From: Ignavibacteria bacterium | GTDB taxonomy: Bacteria; Bacteroidota; Ignavibacteria; Kapaibacteriales; UBA2268 | Direction of reading: 5' to 3' | Length of the DNA: 64,000 bases | Assembly (NCBI GenBank): GCA_012518115.1 | Contig: JAAYTD010000029.1 | Location: 1-64,000 of the forward strand | In this document: piece after piece, positions 19,048-28,582 of the stretch | Numbering within the stretch: position 1 is the stretch's first letter | Layout of the letters: each line of letters starts with the position of its first letter | Position numbers and translations under genes: made by a program | Notes under the pieces: generated by a model | Databases searched by the model: none | The model's input: the letters and a program-made list of their open reading frames with translations, nothing else | Told to the model about the DNA's origin: nothing

Positions 19048-20919
19048 TTGCATACTTCATATAAAAATACTGAACCGAAAAAAAGCACCTTTAATATCTT
19101 AAAACATACTTGGCAGTTTGTTTTGCCTGTCAAAGGGTTGTTTATTTTGTCTTTAATATTAAATTTCTTTTTTTCACTATTTTCAGTTTTATCAATTACT
19201 TTAATTAAGCCGATTATAGAAATTATTTTCGATACATCTGCTACTACAGAACAGAAAAAACAGCCAGAAAACTTAACTTTTTTAGAGCAACTAAAAGACG
19301 ATGTATTTTCGTATGTACAAGATGTAATAACGGTCTCAGATACTTCAGAAACATTATTTCGTTTTGGTGTTTTAGTTTTTTTAGTTTTTTTGCTTAAAAA
19401 TATTTTTAAGCTTAGTGGTAATATTGTTAACTGTAAATTTGAAGAGAGTGTAATTAAGGACGTTCGTGATACGATTTTTAAAAAAATCAGTTCGCTTTCT
19501 TTAGATTTTTTCAATCGGAGTAAACTTGGTAATTTGATGTCAATAATTACAAATGATGTAACAATAGTTAATCAAACTGTAATAAATGCTACTACTTCCA
19601 CTTTACGAGAAGGTTTGCAAATTTTACTTTTTCTTGCCGTTCTATTTTCTATTTCCGTAAAATTAACTTTAATCACTTTTGTAGCTGGTCTCGCTATTTT
19701 AGGAATAATCAGAATAGCTTTAAAATATCTAAAGCGTTATGCAAGCAGAATGCAAGAAGCTATGGCAGATTTTACAAGTACAATGTCTGAAATACTTTCT
19801 GGTATTCGTGTTGTAAAAGCATTTGTGGCGGAGAAGAATGCAAATGCACGTTTTAGAAATGACACTAAAAATTATGTTGTTTCTTCTGTTAAACATACAA
19901 AAATAACTTCGTTAGTTCCTATTTTAAGTGAACTTGCAGCAATTTGTGCGCTTGTTGTAGTTCTTGTTCAAGGTGGTTTATTAATCTCTCAAGGTGAAAT
20001 TCCGAGTGCAGATTTAATGCTATTTTTATTTGCACTGTTTTCTATAATGGCACCAATAATTGTAGTTACAAACAATATTGCAGGATTTCAGCGTGGAATA
20101 GTAGCTGGAAATAGAATTTTTAGAATTCTTGACTTAGAACCAAGTGTTCAAGATGGAGATATCGAATTTAGCCATTTTCAAAATAGTATTGAATTTAAGA
20201 ATGTTAGTTTTAAATATGATACTGAAAGAGAAGATTATGTTTTGAAAAATATTAATTTGAAGATAGAGAAAGGTAAGCAAATAGCTTTAGTAGGCGCTAG
20301 TGGAAGTGGAAAATCTACTATTTTAGATTTAATTGTTCGCTTTTATGATGTATGCGACGGTTCAATTCTCATTGATGGCATTGACTTACGAAAATTAAAA
20401 TTAAGTTCCTACAGAAAACTGTTTGGCATTGTTTCGCAAGAAAACATATTATTTAATGATACTATAAAAGCCAACATTACTTACGGCTTACAAGATTTTG
20501 ATGAACAAGATGTGATACAAGCATCTAAAAATGCTAATTGTTATAATTTCATACAAAACATGCCTAATAAATTTGAAACACATTTAGGTGATAGAGGCGT
20601 CAATGTCAGTGGCGGTGAAAGACAAAGAATAGCTATAGCTCGAGCGATTATCAGAAATCCGGATATTTTAATATTTGATGAAGCTACTTCAGCACTTGAC
20701 GCAGAATCGGAAAAAATTGTGCAAGAAGCTATAAACAATTCACTTAAAAATAAAACAGCAATTATTGTAGCTCATAGATTATCTACTGTTATTAATTGTG
20801 ATGAAATTATTGTGTTTGAAAACGGAGAAATTGTAGAACGCGGAACGCATCAACAACTTATTGATAAAGACGGAACTTATAAAAAATTATATGAACTACA
20901 GTTCAAAGCAAACAACTAG
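19048..20919 (+). CDS. ABC transporter ATP-binding/permease (MsbA-like exporter; TTG start as called)
   Basis: Walker A GASGSGKST, signature VSGGERQRIA, Walker B ILIFDEATSALD, plus N-terminal TM domain. Confidence 0.93.
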   Translation: MHTSYKNTEPKKSTFNILKHTWQFVLPVKGLFILSLILNFFFSLFSVLSITLIKPIIEIIFDTSATTEQKKQPENLTFLEQLKDDVFSYVQDVITVSDTSETLFRFGVLVFLVFLLKNIFKLSGNIVNCKFEESVIKDVRDTIFKKISSLSLDFFNRSKLGNLMSIITNDVTIVNQTVINATTSTLREGLQILLFLAVLFSISVKLTLITFVAGLAILGIIRIALKYLKRYASRMQEAMADFTSTMSEILSGIRVVKAFVAEKNANARFRNDTKNYVVSSVKHTKITSLVPILSELAAICALVVVLVQGGLLISQGEIPSADLMLFLFALFSIMAPIIVVTNNIAGFQRGIVAGNRIFRILDLEPSVQDGDIEFSHFQNSIEFKNVSFKYDTEREDYVLKNINLKIEKGKQIALVGASGSGKSTILDLIVRFYDVCDGSILIDGIDLRKLKLSSYRKLFGIVSQENILFNDTIKANITYGLQDFDEQDVIQASKNANCYNFIQNMPNKFETHLGDRGVNVSGGERQRIAIARAIIRNPDILIFDEATSALDAESEKIVQEAINNSLKNKTAIIVAHRLSTVINCDEIIVFENGEIVERGTHQQLIDKDGTYKKLYELQFKANN

Positions 20920-21054
20920 TAAAACACTATATAAAAAATTATAAATTTATGCTAAATTAACAATTTAACTTATTAACAAAAAACTCTGTAGATAATTTTA
21001 ACAAAGTTACATGTTTGTTATTAAATAGTTTTATGTAAATTAGTGTAAATTTAT

Positions 21055-21062
21055 TATATTTG
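21055..21062 (+). promoter_or_regulatory. TATATTTG -7-like element upstream of the GAF/GGDEF-like gene
   Basis: Matches TAnnTTTG; -33 element weak. Confidence 0.35.
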
Positions 21063-21099
21063 TTGTATTGTATACATAGTTATAATTAAATATTTAACT

Positions 21100-23505
21100 T
21101 TGGGTTGCTTAATTTTTAAAAAAACGTCTTCTTTTATGGAAAAAAACATAAAATTTATATTAAAACAGATAAGTTATCGAGAAATACTTTCGATACTTTT
21201 AATTATTGTCGGTATTTATTTTGCTATAGATTGTTCTGATGTTACGCTAAAAATAATTTCTGTCTTTGTAGCATTTTTCGGGCTTGTGAGCCTTATAAAC
21301 ATAATTGCACAAAAAATCACTTATTCCGTTAAACATGATAGATTTAAGATTAAATCTGCAACTCAACTGAAAACAACTGTTATATCAGATGTGCAAGCTA
21401 AACGTACTACTATCGATAACTTTGAAGTTAGTCAAAGTGATGATAATGCAATGCTTGATTTTATAGGAGCTGATGAAGGATTTGTCATTGTAAATAAATC
21501 TGCAAATATAAAACAATCCGAAACCATCACAACAAATGAAACTCAACAAAAACAACAAAAAATATTTGCTATAGATTTTGAAATTAAAGAAAAAGATATA
21601 CATAAAAAAGTAAATGAAGAACCTGAAATTATTATTGATATAAACAAAGAAGAAGAAAAGTCGAGTAATATTATTGCTGAAAAAATTGTAAAAGAAAGTG
21701 AAAATATACAAGTCAAGATTTTAGAAGCTGAAGATAATCAAGAAGAAGAAAAGATAGTTGATGAAGAAGCAACAGAAGAAAAAAAGATAATTGATGAAGA
21801 AAAAATAGAAGAAGAAAAAGTAGAGCAAAAAGAAATAGTAGAAGAGGAAAAAGAATATCTTGAAAAATTAGAGTTTAAAAACAATGATATATTAGATGAT
21901 GATACATCTGAAAAAGAAAACATAGAAGATGTATTGCAGAATGTAAAATTGCAAAAAGAAGATGAAGAAGAAACGCAAAAAGAGCAATCTAAATTAGAAA
22001 TCCCTCGTTCATTGATAGTTGATGATAAAGAGTTCAACAATCCTATGGAGGAATTTGGTTTTCTCGTCTCTCGTTTTCTCGTTATTATTCGCTCTGTTAT
22101 TGAAGCGAATACAGTTGCTTTTGTTTGGGTTAATTATGAAAATCAGAGTTTACTTTTTGATGTTTATATGAATTCACCAAAAGTAAAAGATAAAATTAGA
22201 AAAAACACAAAAATTCCTTTTGGTAACGATATTTTAAGTCAAATAGTACAAAATGCTAAACCGGAGATTTTAACAAATATAAATCCAATTGCAGAACTTG
22301 ATTTAATTCCTTATTATTCTGAGAATGTAAATACTGCTTCTTTCATTGGCATTCCAATACTGTTTGAAAATAAAGTTGTTGGAATTTTATGTGCCGATAC
22401 AGATAAAGTAGAGGCTTATGAAGAATCAACAGTAGCATTTTTAGGACAATTTACTCGATTGTTATCGACATTATTTTCTTCTTATACTAAAAAATTTGTT
22501 ACTCAAAATGCAACTAAGATATTAGAAGCTATCAATAATTTAACAAAAATTATTACAGAAAAAGATTATTCTTTTTCCAATGTTTGTGCTGCATTGTTAG
22601 AATTAATAGCAGAAATGTATGAGTGTTCTTCTGTAGGAATTTGTATCTATAACGAACAGACTAAAGAATGGCAAGTTAGTAACTATAAATCCACTGAAGA
22701 AGTTGTTGACGATTTGTTTTTTAGCACACCTATTGTTTTAGACAGATCTTTAGTAGGAATTAGCATTGCTGACTGTAGAAATATTTTTATAGCACAACTT
22801 CCTGATGAATATACACGAGTTAACAACTATGAACCACTTATTGAAAACGGCTCTTTTATTTCTATTCCTATTAAATCTGTAACAAATATTTACGGAGCTC
22901 TATTCTTAGAAGCTAGAGCTAGTTCCATTCTTAACGCTGTTGAATTTGAAGTACTTGAAGCGTTATGTAACCATATAGGTGAAATATATGAAAAAATTAA
23001 TATGGTTAGGTTGTTCAACGAAAATGTATCTATTGATAGACAAACTGGAATACTAAATAATAAAGCGTTGAAAAACAGGATACAAGAAGAGCTCGTTAGA
23101 AATCAAGAAGTTGAACAGAAATTATCTTTAGTGCTAATATCTTTAGATAAGTATTCTGCTTTTAATGATATTAATAAGAAAAATAAAATTATAAACTATC
23201 TCATAAAAGAAATTCGTAAGCATCTGAAAAAATATGAAATTATAGGTAGAATTAACGAAGATGTTATAGGAATTTTAAATATAAATCAAGATGCTGAACA
23301 AGTAAAACATTATGTAGAAAAAGTTAGACATCAAATAGCTACAAAATTTGTTGAAATAAATGGACACAAAATCGTTCTTACAATTAGCGCTGGAATTGTA
23401 ACTGCTGTCAAGAGTGATACTTTTGAATCATTTACAACAAATGCAACGATAGCTTTGCACAAAGCTCAAGAACGAGGCGGAAATGCTTTGCAAATATATC
23501 AATAG
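21100..23505 (+). CDS. Membrane protein with Glu-rich linker, GAF domains and degenerate GGDEF-like C-terminus (better start ATG 21136)
   Basis: Two N-terminal TM helices; long EEE/K segment; GAF-like FIGIPILFENKVVGILCADTD and FISIPIKSVTNIYGALFLEAR; C-term DRQTGILNNKALKNRI...IGRINEDVIGIL...LTISAGIVTA...ALHKAQERGGNALQIY. Confidence 0.7.
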   Translation: MGCLIFKKTSSFMEKNIKFILKQISYREILSILLIIVGIYFAIDCSDVTLKIISVFVAFFGLVSLINIIAQKITYSVKHDRFKIKSATQLKTTVISDVQAKRTTIDNFEVSQSDDNAMLDFIGADEGFVIVNKSANIKQSETITTNETQQKQQKIFAIDFEIKEKDIHKKVNEEPEIIIDINKEEEKSSNIIAEKIVKESENIQVKILEAEDNQEEEKIVDEEATEEKKIIDEEKIEEEKVEQKEIVEEEKEYLEKLEFKNNDILDDDTSEKENIEDVLQNVKLQKEDEEETQKEQSKLEIPRSLIVDDKEFNNPMEEFGFLVSRFLVIIRSVIEANTVAFVWVNYENQSLLFDVYMNSPKVKDKIRKNTKIPFGNDILSQIVQNAKPEILTNINPIAELDLIPYYSENVNTASFIGIPILFENKVVGILCADTDKVEAYEESTVAFLGQFTRLLSTLFSSYTKKFVTQNATKILEAINNLTKIITEKDYSFSNVCAALLELIAEMYECSSVGICIYNEQTKEWQVSNYKSTEEVVDDLFFSTPIVLDRSLVGISIADCRNIFIAQLPDEYTRVNNYEPLIENGSFISIPIKSVTNIYGALFLEARASSILNAVEFEVLEALCNHIGEIYEKINMVRLFNENVSIDRQTGILNNKALKNRIQEELVRNQEVEQKLSLVLISLDKYSAFNDINKKNKIINYLIKEIRKHLKKYEIIGRINEDVIGILNINQDAEQVKHYVEKVRHQIATKFVEINGHKIVLTISAGIVTAVKSDTFESFTTNATIALHKAQERGGNALQIYQ

Positions 23506-23795
23506 CTAACTATAAAAAATGAATATTGCAATTTTCATAAATAATTATCAATTTTAGAACTTGCATAATTGTCTTTAAATAAAATTATTTTTATAGTATT
23601 AAATCCAAAATAAATTAGTATCTTTAAGAAGATTTTTTCAATTGAGTGAAACTAATTGGTCAGACTGCATTACACACACAATAGCCAAATGTATGAACTA
23701 CAACTTTTTCAATAGAAAAAGATAAAAATTTGAAAACAAGTTGAATTTTAGTATAGTTATTTCCATAAAAATAGTATAAGAAGTATCAAATAAGC

Positions 23796-26306
23796 ATGGC
23801 AAAGAAAGAACAAATAACAATAACTGATTATATATCAGGCATTGAGATACCTGCAACACCAGAAGAGACTGAAGCAGTTCAAATCTTTTCACGTCAATTA
23901 GTTGAAGATTACGGCTATCCTGTTACTCACATTCAAACGCGACCGCAACACCGTGTAAAAGTTCGTCCTTCAGACACAAAAAAGGAGTACCCTGTGGACA
24001 TTGCTGTGTTTTCAGGTTCACTAAAAATGGACGAAACGCTTTACATTATTGTAGAATGTAAAAAGAAAAACCGCAAAGATGGCAGAACTCAGTTAGAAAA
24101 TTACTTAACACTTTCATCGGCTTATCTTGGTGTGTGGTTTAACGGTGAGGAACGCCTTTTTATTCGCAAATTTGTAAAGTCAAACGGTGAAGTATATTTT
24201 GAAGAAATACCCAATATTCCCAAATATAAGCAACGTATTGAAGATATCGGACAGTTCAAACGCTCTGATTTAAAACCAACTCACAATTTAAAAGCCATCT
24301 TCAAATCTATTCGCAATCATTTAGCAGCAAACACTGTTGGAGCAACTCGTGATGAAGTTTTAGCACAACAACTTATCAATATTATTTTTTGCAAAATTTA
24401 CGATGAAAAATATACTGCACCTGACAAGATTGTTCGTTTTCGTGCAGGAATTGACGAAAAACCACAGGAAGTAGAAGCACGAATTTTAGATCTTTTCAGT
24501 GAGGTAAAAACCAATTCGCCGGAAGTAATTGACAGTGAAGATAAAATAACATTAGATACAAAATCTTTAATGTTCATTGTTGGCGAACTGCAAAATTATT
24601 CCTTAATGGAAAGCGAGCGCGATGTTATTGCTGATGCTTTTGAAACCTTTATCGGACACGCCTTAAAAGGTGGACAAGGACAGTTTTTTACTCCACGAAA
24701 TGTAGTAAAAATGATTGTTGACATTATACAGCCTACCGAAAGCGATAAAATTATAGACCCCGCTTGCGGAAGTGGCGGTTTCTTAATCGAGGCATTAAGA
24801 TATGTTTGGCATAAAACAAATCAAAAATATACAAAATTGGGCTGGAATGATATTGAAATTACCAAGAAAAAAATAGAAATTGCCACGAAAAATTTCAGAG
24901 GAATTGACAAAGATTACTTTCTTTCAAAAGTTGCCAAAGCCTATATGAATTTGGTTGGAGACGGCACAACAGGGATTTTCTGCGAAGATAGTTTAGAAAA
25001 TCCTAAAAATTGGCGTTCCGAAGCCAAAACAAAAATTGAATTAGGAACTTTTGACGTGTTACTTACTAATCCGCCTTTTGGCGACAAAATTAAAGTGAAA
25101 GGCGAAGATAAACTCAAACAATTTGAACTTGCACATAATTGGCAATTAAAAGAAAATATTTATTCAAAAGGCAAACTTAAATCGGAACGACCACCTCAAA
25201 TTCTTTTCATAGAACGTTGTATGCAACTATTAAAAAATAATGGACGAATGGCAATGGTGTTACCCGAAGGCACTTTTGGCAATCCATCTGATCGTTATAT
25301 TTGGAATTATATATTGCAGAACTCACAAATAGAGGCTATTATTAGTATGCCAAGTGATACTTTTCAGCCACATACACACTTTAAAACGAGTGTAATGGTG
25401 CTTAGAAAAGGCAAGCCTAAAGTAAGCGATTATCCTATTTTTATGAGTATTCCTGCTACTTGCGGTCATAACAAAAACGGCAAAGAAATATACAAACTAA
25501 ACAACGATGGCTCTTTTATTTTTGACGAAAACAATAACCCTATAATTGATGATGAAATAGCTTTTGTAGCAGACCAATATCAGGAATTTATGAATGGAAA
25601 ATTAAACACGAAAAGTCACTTAGGATTTAGTTTAAATTTTTCACAAATAAAAAATTGGATTTTCATACCCGATTATTATGACCCCGAACTACGCCAAGAA
25701 ATTGACGACCTGAATAACACCGATAAGTTTGAGGTGAAAACTATCGGCAATTTACTTAAAGATAAAGAGTTACAAATAAAGCGAGGAAATGAAATAGGTT
25801 CACAGTTTTATGGAAAAGGCGAAATCCCATTTATCCGTACAAGCGACATTGTAAATTGGGAGTTGAAAATAGATCCAATAAAATGTGTACCAGAAGAAAT
25901 TTACGAACAATACAGAAAACAACAAGATGTAAAAGAAAACGATATCTTATTCGTTAAGGACGGCACCTTTTTAATTGGCAGAAGTGCAATAGTTACCAAA
26001 GCCGATGAGAAAATTATCATTCAAAGCCACTTGCTAAAAATGAGAGTATCCAAAGAGAGTAAAATAACACCTTTCTATCTTTTGTATTTGCTAAATACAC
26101 CCATTGTACAGAAACAGATTGAAAAATACACTTTTATTCAAGGTACTATTTCTACTATTGGAGACCGAGTAAATGAATTAAGTCTGCCTATTCATAAGGA
26201 CTTAAATAAGATAAAAGAAATTTCAGATGAAGTAAAAAGTATTATTGACACTAAACGAATATTAAAAGAAAGAATTGATAATTTAATCAACAATTCAAAA
26301 GTATGA
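23796..26306 (+). CDS. Fused restriction-modification protein: HsdR_N-like PD-(D/E)xK nuclease + gamma N6-adenine methyltransferase + HsdS-like TRD (type IIG-like)
   Basis: YPVDIAVFSG...YIIVECKKK...QLENYL (D...ExK, QxxxY); GQFFTPRNVVKMIVDI, DPACGSGGFLIEAL, LLTNPPFGD; C-term TRD FEVKTIGNLLKDKELQIKRGNEIGSQFYGKGEIPFIRTSDIVNW. Confidence 0.85.
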   Translation: MAKKEQITITDYISGIEIPATPEETEAVQIFSRQLVEDYGYPVTHIQTRPQHRVKVRPSDTKKEYPVDIAVFSGSLKMDETLYIIVECKKKNRKDGRTQLENYLTLSSAYLGVWFNGEERLFIRKFVKSNGEVYFEEIPNIPKYKQRIEDIGQFKRSDLKPTHNLKAIFKSIRNHLAANTVGATRDEVLAQQLINIIFCKIYDEKYTAPDKIVRFRAGIDEKPQEVEARILDLFSEVKTNSPEVIDSEDKITLDTKSLMFIVGELQNYSLMESERDVIADAFETFIGHALKGGQGQFFTPRNVVKMIVDIIQPTESDKIIDPACGSGGFLIEALRYVWHKTNQKYTKLGWNDIEITKKKIEIATKNFRGIDKDYFLSKVAKAYMNLVGDGTTGIFCEDSLENPKNWRSEAKTKIELGTFDVLLTNPPFGDKIKVKGEDKLKQFELAHNWQLKENIYSKGKLKSERPPQILFIERCMQLLKNNGRMAMVLPEGTFGNPSDRYIWNYILQNSQIEAIISMPSDTFQPHTHFKTSVMVLRKGKPKVSDYPIFMSIPATCGHNKNGKEIYKLNNDGSFIFDENNNPIIDDEIAFVADQYQEFMNGKLNTKSHLGFSLNFSQIKNWIFIPDYYDPELRQEIDDLNNTDKFEVKTIGNLLKDKELQIKRGNEIGSQFYGKGEIPFIRTSDIVNWELKIDPIKCVPEEIYEQYRKQQDVKENDILFVKDGTFLIGRSAIVTKADEKIIIQSHLLKMRVSKESKITPFYLLYLLNTPIVQKQIEKYTFIQGTISTIGDRVNELSLPIHKDLNKIKEISDEVKSIIDTKRILKERIDNLINNSKV
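26268..26301 (+). repeat. 34-bp direct repeat, left copy (3' end of the fused RM gene)
   Basis: GAAAGAATTGATAATTTAATCAACAATTCAAAAG; right copy differs at one base. Confidence 0.9.
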
Positions 26307-26509
26307 AACCGAAAATAATTAAGCGTGAGATAAAAATAACAGGACATTTAAGTTGTGAGGGACAACTGCATCTTTCTAACGGCTCTATTGTCCAATTTTC
26401 AGCAGATGAGGAGTTTGGCATACAACAGTGGGGAGCCTCAAAAGATGAACTGTGGATAACATTGCCTGTTGTTGAAAAATATTGGCAGAAATTATTAAAT
26501 CAAATATGA
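26303..26509 (+). CDS. 68-aa hypothetical protein, overlapping the RM gene stop (ATGA)
   Basis: ATG overlaps the preceding stop codon; closed ORF between the 34-bp repeats; no family recognised. Confidence 0.5.
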   Translation: MKPKIIKREIKITGHLSCEGQLHLSNGSIVQFSADEEFGIQQWGASKDELWITLPVVEKYWQKLLNQI

Positions 26510-26556
26510 ACTGATTTAGTTTTTTGTAAAACCACTTTAAAACTAAAAGTTAACCT

Positions 26557-26590
26557 GAAAGAATTGATAATCTAATCAACAATTCAAAAG
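26557..26590 (+). repeat. 34-bp direct repeat, right copy
   Basis: GAAAGAATTGATAATCTAATCAACAATTCAAAAG; encodes the same ERIDNLINNSK tail, then GEL-stop. Confidence 0.9.
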
Positions 26591-26675
26591 GTGAACTGTA
26601 AATTTCTTATCTGTCGTTGAAAAATATTGATACAAAATAGAATTTATTTGTTTTTAAATACCATTTTTTAAGCCA

Positions 26676-27731
26676 TTACTTGCATTTTATCACACCATTT
26701 TCAAGTAAAGTATCTATTAACGGTATAATATGTTCTTTAACACGCACAGGATTATTTCGATGTCCGCCCGGAACTTGCAAACAATTTTTCATACCAAAGA
26801 GATTTTGGAATTCAGTTTTATAGGAAAAGAGCTCGTCTTCGTCAGCAAACAAAGCCCACGTTTGTTCTTGTTCCTCTTTAGTAGGTGCAAGTTTTTGTTC
26901 TAATTCAGCGTATTTTGCAATATCTTCATCTGTTGTTGAAACCAATTCCAACTTATCAAATTGTTCAGACGGCTTCAGACAAGGATTGATAATAATTCTC
27001 GGTACCCCCTTAACTCGCAAAGTTGTAAATCCTCCCATACTTGAACCGACAACTAAGTCTATTCCTTCATAATCAATCAACGTTTGTGCTTGCCTAATAT
27101 TTGCCAAAATGTTTTCAAACCGTTCTACTCCATTAGAAAAAGCAGGAGCAAAAATAACAGCTCTCTTGCCTAACTGATGTTGCAATTCCGTAGCTGTAAA
27201 ACCAAATGCTCCACTGTTATAACCATGAACAAAAAGGATACGCAACTTTCGTAATTCCGCATATTTTGGTGTTAAATAGGCATGCTCAGACTGGTAACGT
27301 TTTACTCTGTTTAGGTCTTTCTCGGTCGGAGCAGACAAACGCGATAGCTCCATATTATTTTGTAAATCATTCAGTTTTACAGCTGTTGCCAAAAAGTGTT
27401 TACCAATAGCTACAATATATTCCTTGCGAGAGAGTGCAGTATTACAATCAAGAAGATAAAGAGCCTTCGCAAGTTCATCCTTCGCATACAAAGGAAGTTC
27501 TACACTTGCTTCTTGTTCAAGGAAATTCAACACTTCCTCAACAGAATGAGGCGTATCTTCACTTGCATCATGCAAATAACCAGCAATTTTTTCTAACCAA
27601 GTTCGCCCTTGACTAGCTACGGTAGTAAGATGTCCCTCGAAATAATCCGAACCAGATTTATCTTTTTGATTAGCATGTAAACGCTTTGCCACACTAGCGG
27701 CAGCAGAAATAAATAAATTATAGTTTATCAT
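26676..27731 (-). CDS. Fusion protein: N-terminal RelA/SpoT-like HD hydrolase domain + C-terminal YqiA-like alpha/beta hydrolase
   Basis: HANQKDKSGSDYFEGH, GYLHDASEDT, AVKLNDLQNNMEL (HD family); ILFVHGYNSGAFG, VVGSSMGGF, ADEDEL, GGHRNN (Ser-Asp-His hydrolase). Confidence 0.75.
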   Translation of the reverse strand: MINYNLFISAAASVAKRLHANQKDKSGSDYFEGHLTTVASQGRTWLEKIAGYLHDASEDTPHSVEEVLNFLEQEASVELPLYAKDELAKALYLLDCNTALSRKEYIVAIGKHFLATAVKLNDLQNNMELSRLSAPTEKDLNRVKRYQSEHAYLTPKYAELRKLRILFVHGYNSGAFGFTATELQHQLGKRAVIFAPAFSNGVERFENILANIRQAQTLIDYEGIDLVVGSSMGGFTTLRVKGVPRIIINPCLKPSEQFDKLELVSTTDEDIAKYAELEQKLAPTKEEQEQTWALFADEDELFSYKTEFQNLFGMKNCLQVPGGHRNNPVRVKEHIIPLIDTLLENGVIKCK

Positions 27732-27788
27732 AAATCAATCTGAATATATAACTTAAAGACAATTATAGACTTCCCCACTATAAAAATT

Positions 27789-28154
27789 TTATCCCTTAAA
27801 AATAAAATAAACTGCCAAAACTAAAAGCACAAACCCTATGATATGGTTAGGTTTTATCTGCGTTTTAAAAGCTATGTAGGAGAAAATTATAAAAACTACA
27901 AGCGTGATAACCTCTTGCAACACTTTGAGTTGCACTAACGAAAATGGTCCACCGTTATTAACAAACCCAATTCTGTTTGCTGGAACCTGAAAACAATATT
28001 CAAAAAAAGCAACACCCCAACTAAAAACAATAATTCCGAAAAGCGGCAGTTTGTTAAACCATGAATAATCAGTAAGTTTTAGATGTCCGTACCACGCAAA
28101 AGTCATAAAAATATTAGAGCAAATAAGCAGCCCGATAGTAAGTAATGCTTTCAT
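27789..28154 (-). CDS. DMT superfamily small membrane protein (DUF486-like)
   Basis: Four hydrophobic segments; FMTFAWYGHLK, WGVAFFEYCFQVPANRIG, FSLVQLKVLQEVITLVVF. Confidence 0.8.
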   Translation of the reverse strand: MKALLTIGLLICSNIFMTFAWYGHLKLTDYSWFNKLPLFGIIVFSWGVAFFEYCFQVPANRIGFVNNGGPFSLVQLKVLQEVITLVVFIIFSYIAFKTQIKPNHIIGFVLLVLAVYFIFKG

Positions 28155-28239
28155 AAAAAAACGTATTGTTAAAAAAACAGATACAAAAATAATAATTTTT
28201 ACTAGCCCAACAAACTTAAATTATTTAAGTAATTGTTTT

Positions 28240-28471
28240 TATACCAAATTGAATTATATATTAGTTCGTTTTTATTGTCAGAACTATGATTTATATGATT
28301 TTTGTGATTATGAGATGTTTTAAAAATTCCCCTTCGGCACGAAGGGGTGACAAACGAAGTTTGACGGGGTAGTAAATAAGCCACACCTCCCCCTGCTACG
28401 CGGGTACTCCTCTCAAGAGGAGAATTTGACTACTACATTATTTGGAACAAATTACTATTCAATTTGGTATA
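28240..28471 (+). mobile_element. MITE-like element / dispersed repeat copy C with terminal inverted repeats
   Basis: TATACCAAATTGAAT at 28240-28254 and its inverse ATTCAATTTGGTATA at 28457-28471 bracket the double-hairpin core (28329-28363). No ORF credible inside. Confidence 0.65.
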
Positions 28472-28582
28472 ATTAAGAATTAACTAAAAAGGACTGCATC
28501 TTAAAAATAGAAACAGCCCTAATTTATTATTTTGTAAGAAAATATTGGATGGTAGTAGTTTTGAATGAATTACTATTCAAAA

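Noticed and set aside
23796-28154. Island as a known multi-gene defence system (BREX, DISARM, type I RM with separate R/M/S)
   Set aside because: No helicase, phosphatase, PglZ or separate S/R subunit present; only the fused RM protein and unrelated neighbours.
28202-28384. 60-aa minus ORF
   Set aside because: Lies inside the MITE-like repeat copy C; composition reflects hairpins, not protein.
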